The position numbers and the translations under genes were made by a program. A DNA stretch of 64,000 nucleotides from Cristatella mucedo (lineage: Eukaryota; Bryozoa; Phylactolaemata; Cristatellidae), in the NCBI GenBank assembly GCA_009760855.2, contig WPIO01000074.1, positions 196,001 to 260,000 of the forward strand. Direction: 5' to 3'. Every line of letters begins with the position of its first letter. The stretch's first letter is position 1. The notes below the pieces were generated by a model. It ran no database searches and was not told the DNA's origin. It saw nothing but the letters and a program-made list of their open reading frames with translations. Of the stretch, positions 1 through 10,828 are shown piece after piece.

Positions 1-3000
1 CATAGTTATCTTTCATAGTATTATAATAAAAGTCTTGCATTACTAATTTTGATATCTCAAGAATAGCAAAACCTAAGTACATCGGTTCGTTAAGATAAAT
101 TTCAGGCTTCGTCGTTTCTATTCCAACAAGATCCGTGTTGAAGAGCCTTCTATCTTTAAATCTTGCACTCATAACTATTTTATTGGATGTTTCAACATCC
201 TTTTTGAACTTTAAATCAAATGACTCAATGTTTACCCTCTCTCTTACATTTTCAATTGTCTTTCCGAAGAATGCATTATTTTTTAATTTATAATAATCTT
301 TTTCAAACTCAGCGTTTGCTTCTTTTCTTCTCTCAATGTTATTTTTTATGTAGCCACTTAACCAATCGCTTTGTGAAAAACTCATTGCTCTATGTATCTT
401 TGTTAGGATATATCCTCTTTCTAATGCAAGCTGTAAATTTCTATAATGAATAATGTACTTCTCTCTTGGTTTCAGAGTAAGAATCAACTTTTCAACTTTA
501 CTTTCATGATCATCTTTAGCTAAAGTTTTATTTTGATAAGATGAATACTCATCTGCTGCAACTTCTCTCTTAATAGGTAAAAGAGGATAATCGGAATAAA
601 CATTATGTAAATCCTTTTGACGGTGCATGTAAACCTCAAAAGCATAGCCAGTCTTTGAATTTTCTTTTATTCCTAGTATTTTTTTTTGTAAATGACTTAA
701 TCTGATTCTCATCTAAAAACTTAAAATTACTTGTTGGTAGGAACTGAGTCATCGCAGTTGCATAGAGCGAATTTGCATCGACTTAAAGTAGCCAACTCTT
801 CTTCTTTGTGCCATCATAATTAGATGCCATTTGGTTGTTCGCCTTAACATGCCTGCAAGATGCTTGCGTTATTCCTCCTCTGATTGCACTCCCGAAGAAA
901 GTAAAGTCTTCAAAGTTTGATAATAAATCTAATCTCACTTTTGAAAATCTTAAACTGCACACCAAGTTAAACCAGGAGCAGTAAGAAAGTTAGCAGGATC
1001 CAATCCTTCTAACGTATCCTCAGTGGATGGGTCAATCTTCTTCATTAACTTCCACACTGCTTGTGCTCTATCATAATCCTTTTCTCCAATGTTGCTGTCG
1101 TTCAATGTGCTACAAAAACTATTTATTGGCGGTAAACTTTTATCTTCTAGCTTTGAGAAAGAATCGACATATTCATACGGAAAAAATCCCTTTGCTGATA
1201 ACAGTTCAAATTATGTATTGCTAAGCAGAGAGAAATCCTCCCTAGAATACGTTAGTGGTTTCTTTGACTTAACAACATTCTTAACTAAGTCTGGTAGCCC
1301 TTTATTCAGCAACTGAAGTGAATCTCTCAAACTAAGAGCTCCAATTTCAATATTTATATACTTTTTCATAGTGTTTGCAGTTACGCTTTTTTTAAGTTTT
1401 TGACCATGAAACTCTTGAACCAACAGGTGTGAGTCGTAACCTTTTAGATTGTGCGTAAACACAGGAAGCTTAAACTTATCTGGATTAATACTAACATTAA
1501 GATTACACTCGTTGCGTGCAGCACCTCGATATTTGACAATAAGATGACAGTGATCTAAAACCATATCATCTTTTAAATCTAAATTGCAAATATAACAGAC
1601 AGTTGCTGAGTTGTACCTCTTGCACTCTTCACTGGTCATAGTCTCATAATTATATTTTTATATTTAGGAATAGTCTCTCGCCACTCATCTTTGATCAAAT
1701 CTACTTCTTCTAATAGACTCTTTACTAACTCTCTTACATTAAGTTCCCCTTAAGCAACTTAAAACTTCCTCTTTCTCCTCTGTAGTCTATAATTGTATAG
1801 GCGCTTGAATATGGAATTGGTGCTCTTGAAAAGAACCTTTAGGAATGCTACTATCTTCCTTGTCAGTCTTTCTCACATCGCTAAGCAAACATTCAAAGTC
1901 TGCATAGGCAACCAAAGGACGCCATAATGTTTTCGAGTATTCCTTAAAGTAGCACTTTTCTCCTTCCTCCGGCATTTTTATTCTAGACCTGCCATCATTT
2001 CCTTTCTTACAAGCATCAATATGTTGTGCAAGTTTATCTTGACAATAAAATCTGCAGATACATCTTTTGCAAGTTAGTTGAGTTCCAAACCCCTTTGAGC
2101 TTCTGCAAAGTCCAATAGAATTTTTAATGATTACATAAATGAGAGACTGTCTTATCTTCATTGCTATATAAAAGTGCTTCTCATTTTCCTCATTGACTGT
2201 AAGAAATGGGCTAAAATCTCTACTGCAATACTCATAAACATTTATCGTAATGCCAAACAGTTTTGCTAAAGTAGGTATATCTGAAACACTTAACGCTTGA
2301 GAATATCCAGGTCTTACATTAAACAAGTCAGTCAAAGTAGGAATAAGATTATTATATTTCTCAAAAAGTATCTGATTTAAATCTGCAATTGACTCTGGAT
2401 GATTGTCTCTAGGATGAAGAAATCTTAGTATGCCCCACAATGCGCAACAGTTATCTGATTCATTTTTTATATTCAAGGTTGATCTCTTTCTCTCTAATCT
2501 TTTAGGCATAGGTAAATAACTCCCTCCAAAACGATTTCTAAAATGAGTAAACTTTGCATACAAAACATTAATTGCAGACAGGCTCCAACTAGATCCTTTC
2601 TCTAGCCACACTTCAATTCTCTCCTTAAAAGAAGCGAATTGCATTTTAATAATAGACTCAATTTTACTAGCCCTCTTTATCTTTACATTAGGTGTGCCAG
2701 AAAATGGCTGATTTCCGATTCTAGAACTGGAGATACAATCATTGTCATTTTTAGATCTTTCTTGTTCTTAAGTATATCCTTTATCACTCTTATAAGTCCA
2801 TCACTAGTTCCATCATAAATTTTATCAAAATCTATTTCACTTCTATCTAAACCAACATATTCATAGTCCATAAACTTTCCATCAGATGATGTTTTGTCCA
2901 AAAACTAACCATTCTCCTCAGTATTCTCATCAACCTTCTTGCTCCAAACTATCAAACGACCATTGCAGATTCTTTACTTATTTACTTTTGAGAGGAATTT

Positions 3001-3175
3001 CTACTTTTGTATTTGGAATAACTTGCAAGCTAGATATCATCTTATCTAGACTAGCCTTTGAAAATGGATACTTAGGTAAAAGCCCTGTTCTTCTTCGTAC
3101 TTCTTCTCTAACACGTCTGGCGTGATCGCCAACATTTTCACCCTCACGTCGCATAACATGATCATTGTTAGACAT
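1..3175 (-). pseudogene. Polinton/Maverick-type family B DNA polymerase, frame-broken remnant
   Basis: Read on the minus strand, this is a protein-primed family B DNA polymerase of the kind carried by Polinton/Maverick elements, which copies the element's own DNA. In coding order: an N-terminal open segment (3,175-2,978), a segment with the exonuclease motif ADFECLL (about 1,905-1,882), a CxxC...DHCH endonuclease-VII-like zinc motif (about 1,600-1,530), exonuclease motif HNLKGYD (about 1,450-1,422), the IRGGI...KANN segment (about 880-840), polymerase motif A DANSLYA (about 780-750) and motif B KLKNNAFFGK (about 289-248). Frameshifts and stops break the frame at roughly 2,978-2,901, 2,680-2,645, 1,786-1,640, 966-980 and 600-640. 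The motif C end lies outside the window. The segment is strikingly AT-rich against GC-rich flanks. It is a dead copy. Family assignment rests on motif order, and whether the rest of the element (integrase, capsid genes) exists cannot be seen. Confidence 0.85.
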
Positions 3176-3865
3176 ATCTTATACTATAAAAAAAATTTTC
3201 TTTAAACCAAATTTTATTATGTTAGAGTGCGGTGGGATAAACAACGAAGTAGGCGAAAACACCAAGTCGAGCAGAGCGAGTCTAGTGTTGAGCGAGTAGT
3301 CATGCTGTGAAAGTTATTGAGACTTGGGTCTCAGACGAAGACACTCGATCGAGCTCTGCAAGATTGAGGGCCGAGGCTGAGCCCTAAGCTCTCTAACGTT
3401 CAAAACATTACTCCTTGGGTAGCTGTACCTAACCGCGGGACTTTTGGCGGTGTTTCGACGGTCGCGTGCCCGCCAAACTAGCCCATTCGATGACTGTTTC
3501 AGCCGAAAGCTGTGCCGCAGACTGCTGTAGATTGCGGGATGGCGGCGGGGGCAGGAAGATCGCTGTGGGCGGCGTGGCTGGCGGTCGGCGTTCGTCCGGC
3601 TGGACGTGCGTCGACAGTTGACAATTGACACTTGACAGCTCGTCCGGCCGCTGGGCGTGCTGTTAGATTTTCCGTGATTAACGCGGCTTGTCAAAGCCGC
3701 CGTCACTTCGATTTTCGGCGAGTCGCAGGATGCAAAAAGTGCAGTAGAATGAAACGGACTCCGGAGCAGTCGGATGAAGCAGATCGTCCACCAGCGGTGG
3801 CGGACTTTGGACTTTGTAGCATTTTCGCCTTGCGGAGTGGTGCGGAATGTATAAATGTATTTTCC
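3176..3865. other. Intergenic, no recognisable feature
   Basis: GC content rises abruptly past the polymerase remnant. Only short shadow frames are present and nothing is recognisable on either strand. Confidence 0.5.
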
Positions 3866-4040
3866 ATCTGTAACTCCACAAAGACCATGTGGGTGTTACG
3901 CAGGAGAGTTTTTTATAGCGCACTCACAGCCTAAGCGGCTTTCGGTACGCATTCGGTAGCCAACAAACCTCATCTCTTGCAACAAAGAGAAAGTGGGAAG
4001 CATAGCAGATTCAGGAGAGCAGTTGACGTAGTGAGTAGAC
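3866..4040 (-). repeat. Dispersed repeat R (SINE-like) copy
   Basis: About 175 bp that recur, with substitutions, at 18,592-18,795 and 15,300-15,451 (opposite orientation), at 25,567-25,773 and 28,898-29,049, and in shorter form at 38,192-38,290. Shared landmarks are AACTCCACAAAG, GCGGCTTTCGGTACGC and AAAGAGAAAGTGGGAAGCAT. In plus-element orientation it contains GCGCGCTATACAAA, like the tail of the main SINE of this window, so it may be a relative using the same mobilisation machinery. Confidence 0.75.
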
Positions 4041-4367
4041 ACTGTATCTACCAAACGGGGGCCGGTCGAGTTAAAAGTAGGACGCAAAGACGAGAAATTC
4101 CGCACGAGGCGGCGCGCTACGCTAGGTCCCCTCGATTGGACTTATAGGCCTTTAAACTAGATCCTGCGAACGGGGTAGGGACGTGTGTCTGAGCCAACCA
4201 GCGGAAACGCCCGAGATGAGCCAGGCTCCTCTCGGGCTGTAGGTAGATAGTGGGCGTGGCGCGGCCACAGGTGCTGGCGAAGCGCCTGAGGCGGCCTTGG
4301 TAGCGGAAATAGCCTACAGAAAATGGCGGCGGCGGAACTCGTGCAGCTCACTCGCCGCCGCCGCTGA

Positions 4368-4415
<48 letters not shown>

Positions 4416-4940
4416 ACCAAGTTGCACGCAACGTATGTTTTCCTCGAATTTCCTCGCGTAGCTGATGACTGCGATGAATACCGCAAACATCGCGAAGCGT
4501 TTCTCCGGTGAAAAGCCGAAGTCGTCCATTTGATGTCTGAAGGAATATAGGCCGCTGGCAGGAAGTTTGGGGAATAAACGGCGCCATCAAACTAGGTCGC
4601 TTAGGCGCGCGCGCTTTGACGGAAGTGGGCGCGACGTTTTTGACGAGGCAGCGCAGTGAGCGCTTGCAGTCTGGTTTTCTCGGAATCTACCAACGGCGGC
4701 GGCGGCGGCGGTGCTGACTAATGTATTTGCTGAGAGTTGTTTGCATGATACCGGGCGCGAATGCCTGCAGACTCGCGTGCAGAAAGGATTCCAAACGCTG
4801 TTCGCATTTGTTAGGGATATTCGCCATTAAGCGAAGATTACCTATGCGGACCTGCCATCAGAGAGTTCCAGCCGTACTATCGTGTCGCAGTTTTATTAAT
4901 GTTCTAAGGCTTAACCATTAGGGGAATGGTTATGCTAACG
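4041..4940. other. Intergenic GC-rich stretch with a GCC tract
   Basis: No gene is supported here. The stretch contains ATGGCGGCGGCGG at about 4,324 and a (GCC)n tract; the alanine- or arginine-rich frames across it are repeat translations. Confidence 0.45.
4367..4411. repeat. (GCC)n trinucleotide tract
   Basis: An uninterrupted GCC array of about 15 units. It generates poly-Ala, poly-Arg and poly-Gly frames on the minus strand that are not credible proteins. Confidence 0.95.
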
Positions 4941-5039
4941 CAGAGGCGTAACCAGGGGTGAGCAAGGGGACAGTTGTCCCCGGCGACCATTTTAGATTCA
5001 GATCCCTGGAGAGCTCTCTCAAGACGTTGGTCTGACGGC

Positions 5040-5162
5040 AGATGAGGAGGCTTCAAGAATAATGAAGGATAGCATTTACTTTATCCGACAAGAAATTGCA
5101 GTTAGATTGTTCCGGCTCACAGACCTTGATCCCAAAATGTGTTCCTTGTTGGAGGTTCTACA
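5040..5162 (+). pseudogene. hAT transposase, internal fragment
   Basis: An open stretch reading LSQDVGLTADEEASRI followed by RQEIAVRLFRLTDLDPKM, the style of the hAT transposase region between the catalytic core and the C-terminal dimerisation domain. It stops abruptly where LINE similarity begins (5,163), and related coding resumes after the LINE's ATT tail. It is dead by interruption. Confidence 0.55.
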
Positions 5163-5165
5163 GGT

Positions 5166-6334
5166 CTAGTAAGCGAAAGCTTGAAAAAGCATGCAAAAGA
5201 TCTGGACTGACTGTCCATCGACAGGCATATGCAGACTACTGTAGGTCATACCAATCGATCCTAGCAAAGGCCAAGTCTAGCTTCTATAGAAACATTGATA
5301 AATCACAGATGCACAATCCAAAAATGCTGATGTCGACGATAAACCATCTCCTCAATCGCTCCCAGATTAGCTCCTTACCTGATGATCCTTGTGATGATCT
5401 AGCCGATCGCTTCTCTCGATTCTTTGTGTAGAAGATTGACAAGATCAGGGAATCCATCCCTGCGATAATGGCATCTCCACTAGAATGCTGTTCCTCGATT
5501 CCTGGCTGCACCTCAATGTCTACATGTAAGCAGGTCACTAGTGATCCAGTCCTGAAGTTCGTATCTCAATCAAAGAAGACAACAAGTCCTCTGGACCCTA
5601 TTCCCACTGTCCTGCTCCTACGTTGCATTGATCTGCTGCTGCCATGCATAACTAACATCTTTAATATGTCATTAGCCTCAAGTCATGTCCCAGCACCTTT
5701 CAAAAAATCTGTAGTCTGGCCACTTCTCAAGAAATCGACACTAGACAAAGAGAACTTAGGCAACTACCGCCCAGTCTCTCTTCTACCATTCCTATCAAAG
5801 ACACTGAAACGGGTCGTGGCGGACCAGCTAAACTCATATATCGGAACCTCACACCTTGCTAGTAAGTTCCAGTCTGGCTTTAGAGCTAATCACTCCACAG
5901 AGTCAGCATTGCTTTAGGTATACAACGACCTACTTAGGAATGCAGACATGGGTAGAGTGTCTTTGCTTGTTTTGCTCGATCTTTCGGCAGCTTTTGATAC
6001 CATCGATCACAAAGTTCTTCTAGAGCGCCTCTCATCTCGCCTGGGCATCACTGGCACTGCTCTGCAGTGGTTCAGGTCCTACCTCAGTGGGAGACTCCAG
6101 AGTATTGACGTGAATGGACAAAGATCATCTGATGTACCACTGAAATATGGCGTACCTCAGGGCTCCGTGCTAGGTCCGGTTCTTTTCAAGGTTTATACTC
6201 TCCCTCTTGCGGATGTGATTGCCAAACACAATCTAGGCTTTCACTTCTATGCGAATGACACTCAGTTGTACCTTTGCTTTGATTCCTTCGAGCGCCTCAA
6301 ATTCTCTCAGCTCACTTGCTGCATGAATGGATGA
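5166..6334 (+). pseudogene. LINE copy 1 reverse transcriptase, inactivated
   Basis: Reverse transcriptase that would copy the element RNA at the nicked target. Order of motifs: NYRPVSLLPFLSK (palm entry), LLVLLDLSAAFDTIDHK (motif A), GVPQGSVLGPVLF (motif B), then FYANDTQLY, where the catalytic YADD has become YAND (AAT for GAT near 6,250). Two stop codons interrupt the same frame: TAG at 5,429-5,431, where copy 2 has CAG, and TAG at 5,915-5,917. An extra T near 6,284 shifts the frame, so the protein ends at 6,334 and the C-terminal domain continues in another frame. Catalysis is not expected. Confidence 0.9.
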
Positions 6335-7103
6335 TATCCGTACATGGATGGCAGCAAATTTTCTACAACTAAATGACGATAAAACTAACTTACTAGTTAT
6401 GGGCAAACCCAGTGCTATTCACAAATTGGAAAGGCTGACGTTCAAAATTGGCACTGCCAGCATATCTCCAGTTGAATCAGCTCGAAATCTAGGTGTCATA
6501 TTCCAAAGCGACCTCTCGTTAGACGACCATATCAGCTCCACAGTCAAATCCGCCTATTTTCAGCTTCATAACATTGCTCAAATTCGGGCTTGTTTAGATA
6601 AGGATACCACATCTAAGTTGGTCCGTGCATTCGTGACATCCCGTCTCGACTACTGCAACTCACTGCTTACTGGCCTACCGGCATGTGCGATCAGGCGATT
6701 GCAGCTGGTGCAAAACTCGGCAGCTAGACTTGTCTACCGTGAGCGTCGCAGTTGCCACATTACTCCACTTCTCGCCGACCTGCACTGGCTACCAGTCAAG
6801 CAACGGATTGACTTCAAGGTTTTGTCGCTCACTTTTAGGTCCCTTCATTATTTGGCTCCAGCCTATCTCTCAGATATACTCCCCCATCAGGCCAATCATC
6901 GTACCACCCGCTTTTCGGAATCCAACAGCCTACAAATACCCCGTACAAACCTCAAATCCTTTGGAGACCGTGCATTTAGTTCGTATGCTCCCAAAGCCTG
7001 GAACTCCCTCTCGACCTGCGTCAGAACATCCCCTGAACTGACCACATTTAAAAAGAATTTACAAACAAACCTATTTAGGGCAGCATTTAATGGGTCCCTG
7101 TGA
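6327..7103 (+). pseudogene. LINE copy 1 C-terminal domain, 258-residue open frame
   Basis: An intact 258-codon frame holding the thumb and C-terminal part of the LINE protein: DIRTWMAANFL, DDKTNLLVMG, a conserved SRLDYCNSLL block, LHWLPVKQRIDFK, and RDRAFSSYAPKAWN-like residues near the end. Its ATG at 6,327 overlaps the end of the upstream reverse transcriptase frame (stop at 6,332-6,334). The same split, at the homologous place and with the same 258-residue length, is seen in copy 2 (23,108-23,884). The domain belongs to ORF2 and is not normally a separate protein. Confidence 0.85.
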
Positions 7104-7364
7104 TTCGTCCTTGATGTGCTTATGCGTGCTGACACTGTGCATGCTGACACTAACCACATTTGCATGCTGACCCTGTGCACGTCACCCCTAACCATGTAAT
7201 TCATTTTGCTTGTTTGTCAAGCATGATTTTTCTCATCATTCAATTGCGTTTCCCTTTGCAGCAAATGTAAAGCGCCTAGAGAGAGATTGAGTTCTCTGAG
7301 GGCGCTTTATCAAGTGCATTATTATATTATTATTATTATTATTATATTATTATTATTTTAAGTT

Positions 7365-7804
7365 GAGAAGCTTTTGAAGACACAATGCCAGACCAAACTC
7401 TGCCAGCCATACATAGGTCCCGGAGGCTTGTATTGTTCAGACGTTGATGCAACACAGTTGTACAACGAAATATGCGACTGTAAGATGCTTCCTGGCGCAC
7501 GTCGTCACAACTGGGCACTAAAGACACGACTGGAGCTCGTGTTCTTCATCGTCATTTATGGGTAGCGTGTGCTTCCTGATTTGAGAGTTTCCTTACAAGT
7601 TCTCCTCACCATGGCTGTATTAGTTTCCAGTTGCGAACGTTCCTTTAGCAAGCTGGAGATAATCCTGTCTTACCTGAGATAATCCTGTCTTACCTGAGAG
7701 CATCAATGGGCCAAGATGGAGGCCTGATTAAGCTCTTAGAGAAAGATACACTGGAAAATACTGAATTTCAATCCGCAATAGACCAGTTTGCCACGTTTCA
7801 AGGC
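7365..7804 (+). pseudogene. hAT transposase C-terminal fragment
   Basis: From 7,590 the frame reads LLTMAVLVSSCERSFSKLE then ILSYLRASMGQ, the conserved C-terminal dimerisation segment of hAT transposases (SCERSFSKLK...YLRSSMGQERL in the family). A perfect 20-bp tandem duplication (about 7,659-7,698) disrupts the frame between SKLEIILSYLR and RASMGQ. After it, LIKLLEKDTLENTEF matches the family's position for LLSIEKD. The preceding segment (7,374-7,565, DATQLYNEICDCKMLP) is probably the same transposase. It is inactive because of the duplication and the upstream LINE. Confidence 0.75.
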
Positions 7805-7934
7805 CCGAATAATTCAGTGAAGTTAATGCTACCTGGTACCTTTGCTACAGTTAATAAAACTTTCTTGGCTCGATGCACCTGCGTGCGTGGGTTGTTTACC
7901 TTTCTTCGGTGGCGCAGCTATTTAATTATTTAAA

Positions 7935-8180
7935 AAGCTTATTTTTAAATTTTTTAAAGCTTAATATATGTATATATATATATATATTGATAACAAATAA
8001 TAATAAATGATAAAATATAATAAATATATATAATGTATAATAAATAAAATAAAATAATATATAAAATATAAAATTTTATAAAAGTAATATTTATATAAAA
8101 TATAATATAATATAAATGTAATATAAACTATAAATATATCAATAAAATACAATAAATAATAATATATTAAATAATAGCCA
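7935..8180. repeat. AT-rich tract inside the hAT element
   Basis: Nearly pure A/T with (TA)n at 7,967-7,988 and TATAATAAATA-like repeats; no coding content. Confidence 0.9.
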
Positions 8181-8267
8181 TTAATGAGCTATCAGCTTTT
8201 GACCAAGTGCAGGGGCCGTCATTTGTAGCTCTGTCCCCGGCCACTGTAATGCGTCACTACGCCTCCT

Positions 8268-10480
8268 CGCTAACCATCGGCGCGACGAAAGACGGGTGCT
8301 AGGTTTTGGGGATTACGCGCAAATCTGCGCCGTTGCACCTGGAAACGGTCGCACACGCAGCTGCTGTCGCATCGGTGCAGGTAAAAACGATCACCACGGA
8401 TGTGCTCGCTGCGACGGCAGATCTTGGCAGCCAGAGCGGTCGCATGGTCACATGATCACGTGGTCACGCGGTCACATGGCGGAGCTCATCGATCAATCAG
8501 TGGCCTCAGCCTCAGCTTCGCGTCGGCCCAACAGCGGGGCCGGCAGGCGTCGAACGTACCCGCACAGGCAAAGAGGAGCTTTCATTTCGCAGACAAAGCC
8601 GTTTAAAAAAAAAGCGAGGTTATTGTGCTGCTACGTGCCGCGTCTCCACCGTCGAGCTGTTGGAAGCACCTGAAACCGGAGTCAAGCCTGAACCACGTCA
8701 CATGCCTCGGCACAGTCAGCCGTAGGCGGGGCAGAGGAGTCGGCTTCAGAGCGTGAACCGGATGACGACTACTATCGTACGCTGGGGGCGAACTTTGCAG
8801 CCGCCGGCGCGGCGTTCTCGGGCATTCGGGCCGCAGCCCTCGAGGTAGATCCGTATCCGGTAGATCCGTAGCCGCATCCGGTCAGCCGATGCTAGTGCCC
8901 ACGTGCTACTGAACTGCGGTTCCGAGACTGCGTCGTTGCTGGATTTTGGGCTGTTTGGCCTTCGGCCGTTGCACGCCGCCTGAGTGAGAGGGCTGGAGCC
9001 CTGACGCCATCACTGTAACCGCTACGTGCAGAGACGGGTCGCAGATAGACATCCTTGGCACCGCGACGCGTCAGATCCGCCAAGCGACGTTGCAGCAGTA
9101 GCGCTTATGCTACGCGAAAATGCGCGCACCCGCTACGGCGCTCATTTCCTGCTAGACACAGATTTCTCGGTAAAAGGACGTTCTGCGTCTTTACTCCGGA
9201 AAATGGAAAGCGAAAAGTCGAGAAAGGGGTGTCGGCTTCGTTGTTAGTGTGAAACCCTGAGGGAATTATACAAATGACTCGCTGGCGCGACGCGACACTA
9301 CTGTAGAAATTATATCTAGCTATTGTGGCGTTGACGTTTGTCCGTGCACGAGCTCATCCGCTAGGTCAGTTTAGTGCGCAGATCCGAGGTCGCAGATCTT
9401 GTCGCGGTCAATTGGCTCGTGGCTAGCCTCGAGGCCCGCCTCGTGGCGCTCCGGTTTAGGGCGCACAGAAACTGCTCGGCGCGAAGAACACCTTTGACCT
9501 CGAGCAGCAGCAGCAGCGAGCCGAACGGAGCGGCTGTGGCGAGTGAGACAGGAAGTGCCTAACGTGAGCTGGGAAGCCGTACTACCGGCTGTGCGGCCAT
9601 TTTTTTAGGCCGCTCGCGGCGTCGCGGTGTGCGCGAGAGGCCGATCGACGTCGGCTACTGGCATTTAAACCACGGTCGCAGCTCAGTCCATAAAGAATCG
9701 TCGCGAACCTATTCGGCATTCAAGCTGGACGGGATCGTTAGTCCGGAGGTCCAGCGACGGTATAAATTAATTCTCTACCGTAATGGCCTAAGAGGCCGGG
9801 AGCAGTGGCACTAAGTCCTCTTTCCCCATTGTCCCATTGTCGCACTGTTCCATTGTCCCATTGTCCCCTTTGTCCCATTGACGCTCGCTCAGAGCCTTTG
9901 CCTTCGTCGTCGTCACCGTCGTCATCGTCGTCGTCGTCACGACGAAGGACGCGTCTTTCCTTAGAGCGAGGGAGGAGGGCGAGCTGTGCGTGCCAGAGAA
10001 CGGCGACCGCGAGAGCTCGTTATTCTCGGAGAATACTCCTATTTATAATAATATTGGTACGATTATAATTATATTTTATAATAAGGTTATAATAATTTTA
10101 TGAGATTAATGCGAAATTCCTAATTCTCGGAAAGCACTAGGAGAATCCTACGAACGCCGCCGACCGCGGTCGTATAGCGCCCGCCGTCCGCATACTGTGT
10201 TTCTGAGTTTGTGTGTACGCGCGAGTGGTCCCGGCGTGTGGCATTGCCGCTGCGAACTAGGAGTTAGTCTGCTGCGGCGGAGGGAGCGATCGCCGTCGCA
10301 GGCGATAAGCAGCCCTCAGCGTTCCTGCCTTTGCTAAAGGTGGAAGCGGAGCCCTATTCCTCCGGGTCCGAGTTCAGGGTCTGGATGTTCGCGCGAAGTG
10401 ACACTGTGCGCTTGCGAAGAAAGCTCAGTAAAGTCCCCTGCTCATTCTAGTATCTCTGCCCCGAAAATAGCGCGCGCGGT
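8268..10480. other. Intergenic region, no supported gene
   Basis: Mixed GC-rich sequence with short frames only. It holds four imperfect 8-bp GGTCACAT-like repeats at about 8,446-8,479 with a CACGTG core, a twofold 15-bp repeat at about 8,845-8,874 (GTAGATCCGTATCCG), a CCCATTGT-type tandem run at about 9,821-9,880 and a TATAAATTAATT motif at about 9,761. None can be tied to a gene. Confidence 0.45.
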
Positions 10481-10828
10481 CCTGTGTCCGATGTCCTGTG
10501 TCCGATGTCCTGTGTCCGATGTCCTGTGTCCGATGTCCTGTGTCCGATGTCCTGTGTCCGATGTCCTGTGTCCGATGTCCTGTGTCCGATGTCCTGTGTC
10601 CGATGTCCTGTGTCCGATGTCCTGTGTCCGATGTCCTGTGTCCCATGTCCTGTGTCCGATGTCCTGTGTCCCATGTCCTGTGTCCGATGTCCTGTGTCCG
10701 ATGTCCTGTGTCCGATGTCCTGTGTCCGATGTCCTGTGTCCGATGTCCTGTGTCCGATGTCCTGTGTCCGATGTCCTGTGTCCGATGTCCTGTGTCCGAT
10801 GTCCTGTGTCCGAAGTCCTGTGTCCGAG
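10481..10828. repeat. 14-bp minisatellite (about 25 units)
   Basis: A tandem array of CCTGTGTCCGATGT, about 25 copies, almost uniform. Two units near 10,642 and 10,670 carry CCCATGT in place of CCGATGT, and the last units diverge (CCGAAGT). Because 14 is not a multiple of three, all frames stay open for long distances, giving meaningless repetitive frames on both strands. Confidence 0.98.

Larger units (their letters stand above)
5163..7357 (+). mobile_element. L2/CR1-like non-LTR retrotransposon, 5'-truncated (copy 1)
   Basis: A 5'-truncated LINE inserted in the hAT element. It begins in the linker between endonuclease and reverse transcriptase, covers the reverse transcriptase and the C-terminal domain, then a 3' untranslated region, a stem-forming tail (GCGCC...GGCGC with AGAGA/TCTCT inside) at about 7,270-7,310 and an (ATT)n end at 7,318-7,357. 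The (ATT)n end and the F-D / PQGSVLGP / YxDD-type motifs place it with the L2/CR1 group. Internal stop codons and a frameshift make this copy non-autonomous. Confidence 0.92.
4941..8267 (+). mobile_element. hAT-superfamily DNA transposon remnant, split by a nested LINE
   Basis: The left end CAGAGGCGTAAC (4,941) and the right end ACTACGCCTC (8,256-8,265) form short terminal inverted repeats of the CAGNGGCGTA type known in hAT elements. Flanking sequences TGCTAACG (left) and CGCTAACC (right) match at six of eight bases, consistent with a decayed 8-bp target duplication. Transposase coding remnants lie on both sides of a LINE insertion: about 5,040-5,162 and 7,365-7,804. Without the LINE the element is only about 1.1 kb, so it had lost much of its transposase. 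An AT-rich stretch lies near its right end. The superfamily call is firm from the C-terminal transposase segment; the exact ends are an inference. Confidence 0.75.

Noticed and set aside
220-453. Plus-strand frame over the polymerase remnant, and others at 1,027-1,316 and 2,886-3,125
   Set aside because: Antisense shadows; the minus strand carries the recognisable polymerase motifs.
10481-10828. Possible CRISPR-like array
   Set aside because: Units are contiguous with no spacers and the context is eukaryotic.
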